In this document: in pieces, positions 32,466 through 44,094 of the stretch
How positions within the stretch are numbered: the stretch's first letter is position 1
How the letters are laid out: each line of letters begins with the position of its first letter
Assembly: GCA_022539475.1 (NCBI GenBank)
Contig: VCMS01000135.1
Location: 1 to 64,000, forward strand
DNA: 64,000 nucleotides
DNA from: Gracilaria domingensis
Lineage: Eukaryota; Rhodophyta; Florideophyceae; Gracilariales; Gracilariaceae
Direction of reading: 5' to 3'
Program-made: the position numbers and the translations under genes
Notes under the pieces: generated by a model
Seen by the model: the letters and a program-made list of their open reading frames with translations, nothing else
Databases searched by the model: none
Told to the model about the DNA's origin: nothing

Positions 32466-35400
32466 TTTCTTAGCTAGGGTTAACGTCTGAAGGTTACTAC
32501 GGCTTGAGATGATATTATTAGAAAACACTACGTTCTTGAATATATGAAAAGAATGTGGTCACATTTACACCGCAAAACACTTAAAGTTACAAGAGAGTGA
32601 ATTGTTTCCATTTGTTCTTTGGTCGAACGACACCGTTGTTGATGAACGTGGAGTGTTACACTGAGAGCATTGCACTACGTTGTTTGCCTGTATTGCACGA
32701 GCGAGCTGAACTGAAGGATTTGACTACGTTCATTGTCTGTATTGCACGAGCAGTTTGCATCTTCATCTTTGCTTTCTTCTAAGTGCACAATATGGGATTC
32801 TTCTGTTCGCTTTAAAAACCTATTGCAACAGGAATTCGGAATTGGTCGCATTGTGATAAGGATCATCATGTCATGAATCATCGTTGTCTGATGATGTGAC
32901 AAGAGGTTCGCAAAACAGCTGAAACGTCACTGGTATGAATCTGCAACTATTTCGATCTTACGGTATTCGCAAAAAAAGCAAATTACGAATGCCTAAGTTG
33001 ATATTGGTGTAGAACAACGCATTCTGCGCTATATGTCGCTTTTGCGGCTCGGTCAATGTATCCGTAGTGCAGTGGAGGTCAGGGAAGTCGGAAAGTTCAT
33101 CACAGCATTTCTGGACGGCTAGACGCGTGTATGAAGGGTTTCTACCCAATTTTAAGATATTCTACATATCTATTAATTGTTTTAGTTAGATCGGTTGCAC
33201 ACTTGATAGTGGCAATCTGCACTACTTAGTAGGTTGAGCTGCACACATTTTTTTGTTGGTGTTCAGTAAGCTCCTCGTGGAGGGCTGTTGCCTTGCGAAA
33301 GGCTATTATCTGCGTTGCGGCATCTACAACATTACTACTGCTCTGACGTCGTACTCTCTTTGCGTGTTCTATTCGTTTGTACCTGATACAAAGGTACTGC
33401 TTTGCTGCGTACCGGTGCATAACGTTATCGTGTTGACCCACTGGTGTGACTTTCTTCTCCGCTAACGCGTGTCGTCGCCACTCTCGTGGGTACCGAGTCT
33501 CACTCACGTGACGCTTCATCCGACTCTGTGTCGTGGTGTCTACTGCCTGGCGCTTCTTCTCTGTTTTACCGCTTTCAACGCGTGTCATGACGGTGATACT
33601 CGGTCTTACACCCCGCTAGCGCGATCACTATGAAATAGGCTCTACTGCTGTGCATACTTCGAAAAGGGAAGATCTGAACCTCCTTTGTGTGTCATTCGCC
33701 ATTGCTGGGTTTTGCAAACACTTCGCTGTAGCTGAGCTTGTTTGCAGGTGTTTCGTTTCGTCCGACTTTTATTGTAAAGCTGAAACACCCAGCCTCTACA
33801 TATGTGAACCTGAATAAAGTCATTTGAGAACATTCAGCGCCGTAAAACTTGTGCGGGAAGAATGCGGTTGCAGACGCCCATGCTCACCAAATTCCGAGAT
33901 AGTCGCACCGTTTTCGAAACAGCGATTAATTTATTTTGCCGCCATTAATATCATGAACAGTTAGCTTTAAGAGCATTCCCACCGTCACACAGCAAAAGAG
34001 CGAAAGAGCAGACATCCTTACGCACTGAAGACACTTACACCTTTGTAGTTCTATTTTTTGCGCAGAAGACGGCTTGCTTCTTGTTTACCGAGGGCATCTC
34101 GTTTATTTGTACCAAATTCACTGAGCTGTTAACCGTTTCCGGACTGAGCATTCTTAACTATGCTGAGATAGAGTTAAGCACGGCCAATGATAGTATTGCA
34201 AAGAGTTTCATGTGTGGTTCACATCGCCGTTCTGATTGATTAAAATCGACGCCTGTGAGGAATTGCTTCAATGAAGTACTCAATAGGTGCATGGGACGTG
34301 ATATTCTGAGTTCGACACTGCACGTAGGGGATGACGGCGAGTTTGCCTCCAGTGTACTGTCGTACCACAAGCTTTATCGACGTGGTACACAATCTGCAAT
34401 AGAGAACCATAGAAACGGGTCTCAATTTATACCGTGACTCCCTGAATGCCACACGGTTACTCAGCCAAAAGGGCATGACAATAAGTCCCAACCGGTATAC
34501 GTAGCACCGATATGCCAATGCTAAACACTACAGGCAGAGCGCACGAATGAAATTCCTGAGATGTCTTCGGTAGCGAAGCCCAACGCCAACAGTTCCCATT
34601 GAAGGAGACAGTGGAACCCATCGCCTCCCGAACAGAATTACCAGGCGTGACGAGCGCTTACGAAGATGTAGCATGCCATAAATGCGGTGGAACTCCATGC
34701 CACAGGTTACAGTTAGGTTATAGTTAGGACTCATGGTAGTGGACGAGACAGCAGCTCAGTAGCCTGCGATCGGTACAGCAAACAGCTACAATAACACGGC
34801 ACGCAAAACGGCCTACAAATTCTACGTGTATGAAAGCTACCCCAAAGAGGTGAATTGATCTGCGGATGATATCCTCAAGATGACCCATATTAGAATTACG
34901 AAACCTGAAGATGTACATTTGATATCCTTAAGATGCCTATATGATATACGTAATCGATGTTCAGATGATGCATCAAGTATATCCAAATGATAACCGCCTG
35001 ATACGCATATGATGCACTAAGAGATGTCCATTGAATTTTGTGATGTGCAAATGATGCACCGTGGATTTACGGACATCCATAGGACATATCTTCGTGCATC
35101 ATATGAATATCTTTGGAACGGTTTTTCTAGATCCAAAGGACATGTTAAGGGCATCAATTTGGCGCATCAAACGGGGTACCACGGCATACCATTGGGATAT
35201 CCTGGAAGCGCAGAAGATATCGGACTGATATCCTTTAGATGTCCCAAATTTTCATTCCATGGACAACCGTTGCGGATCACTTTATCTCACAGGTTACGGA
35301 TTCATGGGTGCCCACAATACAGTGCAACTTCCGAAATGCGTTCTGGAGGGCATAAGGACCATTTGGCCTGATGAAAGAAGAACATAGGTAGGATTAAACA

Positions 35401-35479
35401 AAACTTGAGTTTATTGTTTATGAACAAGTTTTGTGGTCGCGCGAAAACTGGTTACTTTATCGGATCGCCTGTGATAGCC
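32466..35479. other. Three kb without a recognisable gene
   Basis: Only short frames. 33226-33588 (minus, 120 residues, Arg/Lys/His-rich) has no motif I know. 34,860-35,240 has repeated GATATCC(T/A)..AGATG words. Confidence 0.4.
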
Positions 35480-36950
35480 CATAGATGATAGAAGCCTTTC
35501 TGTGGATTGGATTGCTTGATAAACATCTGGACGAATGTTGCGCAGCGCTTTTTTGCTGTGACAAAAGACGAAACAGTTCATATGGAACCATTCCTTACAC
35601 TCTGAGCATGAAAAGATTGTGTACGTAACACACTCTGATGAAGAAAACAGGAAACAAAGAAGGCAACGAATACTTTTACGACCATCTGTGTTCAGTAGAA
35701 TGTGAGCTGCGATGCGCGTGGTACTGCTTGCAGTTAGGATCTTTGCGGTAATAGTAGCACAACAAACACCTCTGAGTACAGCGCGTTTTTGTTTGTACTA
35801 AGGGTGTTCAGTCACAAGCTGCTACATGATTTTGTGCTTCATTTGCACCACATTAATAATGGGTTCACCTTCGTTGGTAACTGCGTTCAGAAGTGCATGG
35901 GCATTTATGTTACTTCCATCAAGAACGAAAGTAAGTAAACTCATCTTGACACTATTTCTCCTTCCTTAGTGCGGTAGAGGTTGATCTCAATTCATCATAA
36001 CGTTCAACGCCGTTCATGAAGGGATTGTATGCGACAATCACCGATGGCACTTGCAGAATCTTTCTACTCATTGTCTTGATGCTGGTACATCTTCGCAACG
36101 GAGCCAAGCCATATACACATTTGACAGCATGATAAATCAGCTTCCAAATTCTTTGCGAAGCTGTATCAGCTAGGTCGCTTGAATAAATTGTTACGACAGC
36201 GTGATCTTTGGAAACTATGAAACCCGCATTCTTCACAACGATTGGAGTCTTATTTAGGACACCACTACTCCGAAAAAATTGTACCAGGCACCAATCTTCC
36301 CTGTTGGCATCCTTCAGAGTGGAGATTGCCTCCTTTAGAGCCAGTCTATTCACACCATTAATGCTATTGAAGCGCACAGTACCTACAACGCTGTATTCTC
36401 CATCGCTTAGATGATGCAATTGGTGCCCAAGAACGTGGCGAGTGTAGAAGTTGTCCATAACTATGAACCTCTCGTTAGTCGGTGTAGGATGCAACTTTGT
36501 TTGATGCAAAACTTGTGCCCAATGTAATGCTGAGGAGGATGATTTGGCTACCAAAATACAATCCAGCTTTCGTTCCACTGCGCCTTGCATATTTCGAAAC
36601 AGATTGGTGTATCTCTGAACAGGGCTTTGGTCTAAATGATTTCCACAACCCTTATCCTGGAGACTGTGCAAGTACACATACGACCTTCCTACGACGGCAT
36701 AAAACCTAATGCGGAACGCTATCGGCTCGATTTCATTTAGAACTTGGCACTCGTTCTTCCCTTGCTCCCAACGTTGTTTTCATCGAGCGTACTAACTCTT
36801 AAAGGAACTGCAAGTGTAGCGGAATTCTTGGCAGAATGTTCCGGCAGCTGCCCACTGTGCGACAATGGATCGTACAGCTCAACATAATGCTCATAAAATG
36901 GATGAATACTCTGAACCGCACGAATCGACAGAAATGAGTGTCGTCCCATC
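35480..36950 (-). pseudogene. piggyBac-like transposase, partly decayed
   Basis: The minus strand has a first piece with STLDENNVGSKGRTS (about 36,760-36,800, the DE..IPFRGR block), RFYAVVGRSYVYLHSLQD (about 36,650-36,700), then a 241-residue frame to 35952. That frame contains IVMDNFYTRHVLGHQL (catalytic Asp), KDHAVVTIYSSDL and VPSVIVAYNPFMNGVERYD (catalytic Asp block). A shifted frame continues with a Cys-rich tail (SECKEWFHMNCFVFCHS, about 35,560-35,620), like the piggyBac C-terminal zinc-binding domain that contacts the terminal repeats. Two or three frame changes or stops are evident. TTAA-flanked ends were not located. Confidence 0.75.
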
Positions 36951-37229
36951 AGTCGTTGGAAGAACGGTACGTCCAGAACAGCTTAGAAGCACCAGTCGTT
37001 CTTCAAACGGTCCAAGCAGGGCACGGATGTGGCTAGTTCTAGTCCTAGATACGTCATACGCTCATACATTTGAAGTGGTTTCGTTCCTTTTCAGCCTTTC
37101 ATCAGCTCTGCGCTTGTCTATACTAGCCAGCAATCATGAAGAGAGCTGTTTTGCAAAAACAAAAGCAAACCGAATTATTTTCTATGAGCCTAATTAACAT
37201 CCTTTTAGCCAAGCGCAAACAGCAGCGAT

Positions 37230-38080
37230 TGTGGTGCAAGCCCGGAAACGGGAAACACGCTCAGGACGTTCGAGATCCTGCTCCCTGTTGGGATGGAAGC
37301 TCGGCTGCAGAACCTCTGTTGCCACCAAGGACCTGGGTGTAAAGCCAATAGTGGGCTGAGGTAGAACCTACAGAGGTGAAATAGAGAAGCCAGAAAGGTA
37401 GAAAAAACGCAGAAAGAATGGGGAAGAAGGTAAGGAAACTCGAGAGAGTGAACTGTAGACTCCGAGAGGAGGCGTAGCCCGAAAAAGAAAAGGGATTGAA
37501 AAGATCCAGAAAGGAGGAGTCAAGGGCCGTGCGCAACCAGGCAACAGGCCCGAAAGACGGGAAAAACCAAACAAAATAGAAACAATACCAAGAAACACAC
37601 CCAATGCTGGGTCGGATATCTGTCCTGCAATCAGTAATAAGAAACAAACAAGAATCAACACATCAGCGTGTGGTACAGATGTCCTGTGGCGTCCCTGAAG
37701 GGAGTAGGTGTGCTTATACCTCTTGAGGTCATTCTCCACATGGAGTCGTAGACCGGCAAGGGCAGGAACGTCTAGAGCCAACACAAAAGTGCTCTTGAAC
37801 GAGAAAGTAGTCTCGAAGACGAACCTCAGTTGACTTTACTGAGTGCGAGCGACGGCGAGTTCGCGCCAGCCTAGGTAGGTTCAACTGTACATTAAACTAA
37901 CGATATAAACTAAAGTAGTGCACACCTCATGAGTTCCATACACGTGGATCACCCACTGTCAGGGTACCTCATGGTACAATGCACCCATGCATACTACACA
38001 TATCCCACGTGTTCCACATCATGCAATGGTCTCAGAGTCCAGTCCACCTAAGAAAGGTCAGGTAAAACCAACGTTCATTC
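37230..38080. mobile_element. Diverged LTR remnant, sister of the 18135 copy
   Basis: It starts TGTGGTGCAAGCCCGG. It shares GGGATGGAAGCTCGGCTG, GTAGAACCTACAG and TCAAGGGCCGTG with the 18135 copy, and the general LTR plan with the TGTAGTGCAA family. The right end is approximate. Old, probably solo. Confidence 0.6.
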
Positions 38081-39434
38081 CTCCCTTGAAGCGATCATAT
38101 TCACGACTTACCAACACCTTCATCACCCAGGTACGAATCCTTGAGGGAGGGAGTTAATAAAACCAAGAGACCCCAAAGTGTTTGCTCCACAGCGATTCGG
38201 CCATTTCGCGAAACATCGTACCTAGTTATTAAGCTTAGATTTTTCAGCCGCTCGCCATGCCGTAAGTACGAATTCCGCATCATCAATTCTGTACCAGAAA
38301 AGTTCATTAGCACTCTTAAGGTTGTAATCTGGGTCGTTTGGTGTTGAAGATGAGGCATGTTGCCTGCCTCAAGAGCGAATTACTATGGTCCTCCTTGTAA
38401 CTGTCTTTCTCTAGTTCCGTGTCGCCCTCTTATTGAATACTTTGAGTGCTCATACGAAAAGGATCGATATTGATATGGAATTTCATGTTGAATATTAAAG
38501 CAGAGTCGTACACGGCTTTGACCACTGGGCTGTGGTCGCAATAGTTTTTTCAACGCAAAGGAAAAGTGTGCAAAACAATCCCACGTTATTGTTGAGTTTT
38601 AGGGTGCATACACCGGAAGTGGTTGGGACATCGTCAGAGTTGGAATTTGGCTTGGCTCTTTTGTTGCTGTTTTTGGAGCTACACTACGTCTCCTGTGTGT
38701 CTCCAAACTATTACAGTTATTTTACATATTCATGAGCTCAAATTGGGATTGCAACTTCAAACAACCACGGAGTGGAAAGTTGAGTGTGCACAAAATTTAA
38801 CGAACGTTTTCCATTGGAGTTCTTTGTGACCCGTAATCGCTGTAGTCATTAGTTGTATTTAGGAGCGATTGAATTTGCTACCGATTAAGGCGCCTTGCTT
38901 AACTGTATTGAGATAGATTTTAGTGAACGGAACAAATAGAGTTCTGACATCAAACAGATTTCGTCGCTACCCAATAACCGTTTTTAAATAAAAAAAAGCG
39001 AGTTTGTTTTTGAAATAAGATCTGTTCTGCAGATAAACTTGTTTTAAATAACGAAGATTACTTTCCTTAAAAAAATTGCATATTTGAAGATAAGCGCCAG
39101 AACAAGACATCCCACACGAGCCCCTCTGCAAATGTCTTAGCTTAATAGTTGAGATTCTCGACGTTTGATCCCGTCGCTGATCTCGTTGCGCTACAAACTC
39201 TCAATGAATATGGTAGGCACCCCCAACGAAGCGCTTTCATCTTCCGCAACACCAGATCCCTAATTACCGCTACCACAGCCCACCCAACGCGATGCACCGC
39301 CCCATTCAGAGTCCATTTCCCTCCATGCGCCCGATCCAGCACTACCATCAGCACCACAATCATTGCCCAGAACTCTAACGTGAACGCTTTCCATTCCAAG
39401 CCGAGAATATGGGCGTTCATCGCATAGATTTGTG
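38081..39434. other. No gene recognised
   Basis: Short frames only; AT-rich after 38,400. It includes the upstream region of the 39435 gene. Confidence 0.4.
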
Positions 39435-40295
39435 ATGAACAAGCTGGAGAAGGAATGGCTCATCCGGACTCTCATCGCACGCAAAGCTCCTACCCCGAAG
39501 CAGAAAACACTTGATCAAACATTTGTAACTGTTGCAAGCTGTGCAAGGAACCGCCATGTACCAGAAAGCGTGCTTTTTGAACAGCAGAATAAGTATCACC
39601 CGTGTTGGAGGAGGGAATACATGGCGCGTATAACCCCGGATAACGTTCGCAACTTTATTAATTCTATTTCCGACATGGATAAGAAGGTTGTGGTGTTTTC
39701 GATGAAAGGACAGGATGATGAGGATGGTCCCGTTGCAGCGGCATGCGAAGTAGAGAACGACGCACAGCATCTGCTAGACCAAGCTGTTTTCGAGTTCAAA
39801 CATGAAGCAACGCAGCCCACAATCACCACCGATGATAGCGCAGAGCGTGCAATGGCACGTAATCGTGAGTCATGTGCTGAGAAGGATAAGAGGAATCAAA
39901 AGCGCAAGGAGATGTTCGAGAAAAACAAGCGTCAGCGGCAGAAAGAGAAGGGAGAGCGCGAGGGTAGGAAGACTGCCGCGGAAGCGCAGAACCTGAAGGC
40001 GCAGACACGCCTAGCGAGTGCGTCGATTGCGAGTGCCACGCTCCAGAAAGGCCAGAGTGAGCAGTTCGGCATCCTTGTAGACTTGTTCGCCCAGAGCAAT
40101 AACGTCAAGGTCACTGGGCCGATGACACCACTACCACCGCCTCTGCCATCACAACCTTTGGTTATGGACCCTGAGCTCGTTATAGAGCTTAATTTTGAAG
40201 CGCTGGAAGACAGCAAAGAACCAGTGGGAAGAAGCGACGAGCCTTTGGCACTTGCTTCCGAAGCGGCGAAGACCACTGCCGAGCAGGATGGGTAG
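39435..40295 (+). CDS. Hypothetical coiled-coil protein next to Harbinger remnant
   Basis: An intact 286-residue frame from ATG 39435. The N-terminal 100 residues are mixed and Trp-containing (KEWLIRTLIARK, HPCWRREYMARI). A strongly charged helix follows (KDKRNQKRKEMFEKNKRQRQKEKGE, about residues 150-175), then Ala-rich and Pro-rich parts (PPLPSQP). The basic helix could bind DNA. It converges on the Harbinger-like transposase 180 bp away, so it could be the second (Myb-like) protein such elements carry, but I cannot see a clear SANT pattern. Confidence 0.45.
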   Translation: MNKLEKEWLIRTLIARKAPTPKQKTLDQTFVTVASCARNRHVPESVLFEQQNKYHPCWRREYMARITPDNVRNFINSISDMDKKVVVFSMKGQDDEDGPVAAACEVENDAQHLLDQAVFEFKHEATQPTITTDDSAERAMARNRESCAEKDKRNQKRKEMFEKNKRQRQKEKGEREGRKTAAEAQNLKAQTRLASASIASATLQKGQSEQFGILVDLFAQSNNVKVTGPMTPLPPPLPSQPLVMDPELVIELNFEALEDSKEPVGRSDEPLALASEAAKTTAEQDG

Positions 40296-40861
40296 ATACG
40301 CTTGGGACGTGCTGCGAGCAGAGCGGCTCCCGCCTAGTCCTTTGCTCCGCTCGCCTCCACCGCTGCGCTCGGTCGCTACGGCTCGCGTCGTTGCGGACTT
40401 TGTGCTGGACGCTCCGCGCACAGCACATGAGAATACGTCTTCGTTTTTATATCATTATAGTCGCAATCTTCCCTTAACGCATGAGCAGCAAGTTTCTTCT
40501 CATACCTATGTCTTGGTTGCAGCCCATATCCTCGCCGGTCGAAGCGCCAGTTTCATAGCATTGCAACAGTGTTATAGCTGATCGGAAAGAGCGCTTCTCG
40601 AATGGCCAACACTCTAAGAATAAACGGTATCGATTGCTTATGTAGCCGATCCCCCACTCATTGACCATGCGCTGTTTTCCGATGCATCGGTTGTTTTCCG
40701 TTCGGTACATCCATGTTTTGATTTGATTCCGTTTAAAGGGAACAACAATAGCGCCACTCCCAGCGAACCCCATATCTCCGATATCATGCTGGTGGCCGGA
40801 GAGATACTCTGTGAGGTATCGAAACACTTTCGATGTTGTGTATGTATGTCTGTCACTCTCC

Positions 40862-41624
40862 TGTAGTGCAATGCCTGAAAGCAGGAAAACACAACGAAGA
40901 CGTTCGGGATCTGCCTCTACGGAGGGCAGCCAGCGAACAGAGTCTCTCTGGAATGGCACGGCAAGCCGGGTGTAAGACCGTGGCCAAAAAATCAGGACGA
41001 AGCGTGGAGAGTTGAGCAGAGAAAGCAAACACGTGTGTGGCGTTTATCTTTCTAGAGAATCGGTACCAGAAAATGGAAAAGGAAGGCAAAAGAGGAAAGG
41101 CACCCACGTAGGTGCGGTGACCTCAAGAAAAAGGGGGCAAAAGAATACGGCGTATAGCCTGGGGTTGCCTGTACAAGGTCGAAACGCGACAAAAGCGGTT
41201 AACACTCCCACGACTGGGTTTTGCAGGGGACGCAGGGTGGGTAACGGAACCGTTGCGACAAGGATTCTCTCCGCCAAGAAGTTGTGCACCGCCAAAAGCA
41301 AGAAACGCTAAAGCAGAGATCCTCAAGTATGATAAATCTGGTTGGCGGACTTGACTGGAAGCGACTGTGGCGACGCTAGCCCGCTAAGTAGTGCGCTCCC
41401 TAAAATTAATGAATAATATTAACTAAAACACGTACTGATTGTGGTAAGCGCCCACGTGTAGTCGTCAACCTCTCATCAGCTTCAACGTTGCCTACATGTA
41501 AGACCCATCTCGATGGCAACCACTAGTTATTACTAGTCATATACCGGTGTGTACCAGGCAAACCGATGAACGGGAATTATGACTAAGTCCGACCAAAATC
41601 CTCATGGATGAGCGGTGGACTACA
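40862..41624. mobile_element. Solo LTR, gypsy TGTAGTGCAA family
   Basis: 763 bp, starting TGTAGTGCAA and ending GGACTACA, clearly the same family as the LTR at 59463-60244 (shared TTAATGAATAATATTAACTA and CTACTAGTCATAT blocks). No internal region is attached. The flanks show no clear target duplication (TCTCC against TCATT). Confidence 0.75.
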
Positions 41625-41670
41625 TCATTGCTAATTTATCGGATATCCGTATACGAATAAAACGACCAAA

Positions 41671-41726
41671 CGCATGACAGTAAACAAAAGCAGAACAACA
41701 CTCGTTGTTCTGGTATTTGTCATGCG
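41671..41726. repeat. 56-bp imperfect hairpin
   Basis: The outer arms CGCATGACA/TGTCATGCG and inner arms CAGAACAA/TTGTTCTG are nested around a short loop. Confidence 0.6.
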
Positions 41727-42514
41727 TATGTTTTTGTTCGGAAGATTCCTTTGGCCTTAACCTCCTGATTTTGTTTTCGTCAACAAAGAAAATGCTCTTT
41801 GCTCAACCAATCATAAAACTTTCCGTGCTTTGGCGTTCTTCTTCTGTTAACCTTCTTATAAGTTAAGGAACTTGTGCGTCCAAAGCACTGAAGAGAAAAA
41901 CCAAGATGTGTCTGAAATAGTTCGATACGGTTTCATCAGACAGTTCATGCTTATGACGTATTCGTTCTGCACCAACAAGTCCTTCGTGAAAGCTAGCTAT
42001 AATATCTAAAAACACAAACAAAATTTTTTCCTTGCGAAGTGTGCGCTTGCACGAAGGTCTTTGTTTGGCTGTATACTGGTATCGAACATCAATTGATGTC
42101 TCTTGATTTTCTTTGAAAAGTTTGTGCAGATCTTGGAACTTTTCCCTGCCCATGTGTGTGGTTGTGTCAAAGAGATTGACGTTCAGATCTGTTTAGCGTA
42201 TATCATGATAGACTTCTTTTAACAAGCGCTTTTAGTACAGGGACTTAGATTCGAGAACAGCATTTTTACGCCCAGAAACCCCGTTGTCGTCTGCTTGGTT
42301 TTGCTGTTTACTTGTCGATGAGCAGCAATGGAAAAATGAAATTGTTTTTATCTATGAGGTGAGGGTGTGACGTCTCGTCTAGGTTCAGGGTGTACTTGGA
42401 CATGTAGTAAGCGTTCCTCCTTGTTTTGAAATTTTCTAGTTCCTGGGATTCGAGAATTTAGCTCTAAGCCCAAAATTGCTTATTTAAAAACGGGAGACGG
42501 AGCATTTACGCACT

Positions 42515-42566
42515 GTGAGAACTGTCGCAAAAGTCCCCCAGATCCTCTTCATATATGTAACAAAAC
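42515..42566 (+). repeat. Left inner terminal inverted repeat of the MULE
   Basis: It starts GTGAGAACTGTCG and ends ATATATGTAACAAAAC, 7 bp before the protease ATG, and pairs with 59411-59462. It probably extends outward beyond what the cut right copy can confirm, and may serve as the promoter of the protease gene. Confidence 0.85.
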
Positions 42567-42573
42567 CACATCT

Positions 42574-43908
42574 ATGAACACAAATCGTAACGATCGGGAT
42601 TTATCAGTACGATACCCGTCTGAAGATCCCTTTGATTCTTACATATTTGGCTTTCTAGATCCTCGAAATCAAGAACCTGGAGATGAGGGACAAATAATAG
42701 AAGGCCCTATAAGTCCAATTGCCGCACTTAAAGGCAAGAATCAGAACTGGAATCGCAAGCTGACTGATATCGAAGTTCTCAAGATAAACAAGATCCTTCG
42801 AAGGATAAATCTGTTCTCATATCGACTGAAGAATAACACAAAGATCCCTTTTAATCGAAGAGACAAAATGGGATTCAAAGAACTTCGAGGAGTATGGTAT
42901 TATCTAATCATGGACGTTCAAAATGCAACAGACTCTCTTGGAAACTTTGAACACGATGTCATCAAGTCTTGTGAGCGCATGGCTTGGTTCTGCAGTACGG
43001 TTCTTGGATCTGGAATTCTAGAATTGGAGCCTAAATGCGGGGTCGTGATGGTTTCTGCAGACACAGGATGCAGATTAGCTAACCTATCCAATGTTTTCGA
43101 AGATCAAAGCACTGAGGTTAAACTAGAGATTCTTTCGAGGTATGAAAAGAGATTTACCGAGAAGCTATATCGAAGTACTAGGGAGGTTACAACAATTCTG
43201 GTTCTTGTTAATCCTAACAATGTTCATTGGGGAGCATTTCTGGCACAGAAGGTTATAACCAAGAAGTGGAAGATTTATTGGTGCGACAGTATGCGATTTG
43301 AAAGTCCTGAAAAGTGTAGAACGCTTATAATCTTTCTCATCAGCCACGCACGGAAGGAAGACATAGATTGGATACTGGAAAGGAAGAACTATATGCTTGG
43401 TGTTCTGGGATATGTTAGACAAGAAGACTCTCACAGTTGCGCGGCATATGTTTTGTCGTTAATGTCTCACTTTGCAGATACGCACGGAGTAATACCTAAG
43501 AATGATTTCACTCCTGGGCACCCCCGTAACTTGACAGACAGGTATCGATGGGCATGTGCCGAAGCCCGCGTCCGTAAGGTAATGTCATTCAGCCATATTC
43601 TACCTGTGTCGAATGCCTTTGCGGTGGACGAGCTTCTCTTGCAAAGGCGAGAGAAAACGTATTTGGGCCGCCACAAGAAGTCTCCGGAGCACCATCAGAA
43701 GCTTAGAGAGAGTCAGGAACCATCTACATATAGTCATACTGATGGTGCACCCAGCGCTGGTGCAACCACTAATGGCGCACCCACAGGAGATAATCTTCCT
43801 TCTGTATGTGCTTCGAGGTCTGCAGACACAAAGAAAGGAGAGAATCCTCCCTCTGTACCTGGTTCGAAGACATTTTCGGGAGGGTCTCTCCGACAGTGTG
43901 AACGGTGA
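42574..43908 (+). CDS. Ulp1/C48-type cysteine protease of a MULE
   Basis: A 444-residue intact frame, ATG at 42574. The catalytic set of Ulp1/SENP proteases is present in order and spacing: H218 (NNVHWGAF), D238 (IYWCDSM), Q283 (VRQEDS) and C289 (SHSCAAYV). Residues about 60-200 are a helical N-terminal part without a known domain. The tail after residue 345 is Ser/Pro/Gly-rich with loosely repeated (E)NPPS(V)/EDPP units. Ulp1 enzymes cut SUMO or ubiquitin-like tags. In MULEs the role of this gene is unknown; relief of SUMO-linked silencing is only a guess. The gene is whole although the transposase next to it is decayed. Confidence 0.8.
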   Translation: MNTNRNDRDLSVRYPSEDPFDSYIFGFLDPRNQEPGDEGQIIEGPISPIAALKGKNQNWNRKLTDIEVLKINKILRRINLFSYRLKNNTKIPFNRRDKMGFKELRGVWYYLIMDVQNATDSLGNFEHDVIKSCERMAWFCSTVLGSGILELEPKCGVVMVSADTGCRLANLSNVFEDQSTEVKLEILSRYEKRFTEKLYRSTREVTTILVLVNPNNVHWGAFLAQKVITKKWKIYWCDSMRFESPEKCRTLIIFLISHARKEDIDWILERKNYMLGVLGYVRQEDSHSCAAYVLSLMSHFADTHGVIPKNDFTPGHPRNLTDRYRWACAEARVRKVMSFSHILPVSNAFAVDELLLQRREKTYLGRHKKSPEHHQKLRESQEPSTYSHTDGAPSAGATTNGAPTGDNLPSVCASRSADTKKGENPPSVPGSKTFSGGSLRQCER

Positions 43909-44094
43909 AGACCCTCCCTGCGGATCAACCTCGAAGAAAAGTGCGGATCCTCCGGCTGCAATGGTTTCGAGATCGGAAGGAGAGGATCCTCCGCCTGGGG
44001 TGAGTTCGAAAGAACGGCAGGAGAAGATCAAAGAAGAAGTTTCTACTTGACAGAGGAGAAGAGAAGATCTTGTATTACATAATGATGACGTAAC

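Larger units (their letters stand above)
40474..42153 (-). pseudogene. PIF/Harbinger-like transposase, split by a solo LTR
   Basis: 42153-41863 hold an N-terminal part with LSDETVSNYFRHIL (an HTH-like block of Harbinger nucleases). 41860-41630 hold a decayed middle with FVYGYP-like residues. 40860-40474 hold the C-terminal block: GFAGSGAIVVPFKRNQ, then NEWGIGYISNRYRLF with the candidate third catalytic residue (Glu). The gene is broken in several places and divided by the LTR at 40862-41624. Harbinger elements use a DDE nuclease plus a Myb-like partner. Confidence 0.65.

Noticed and set aside
18135-38080. The remnants at 18135 and 37230 as the two LTRs of one large nested element
   Set aside because: They are far more diverged than LTR pairs normally are and no coherent gag-pol of one element lies between them.
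40862-41624. A 5-bp target duplication around the solo LTR
   Set aside because: The flanks read TCTCC and TCATT; they do not match well enough to claim one.
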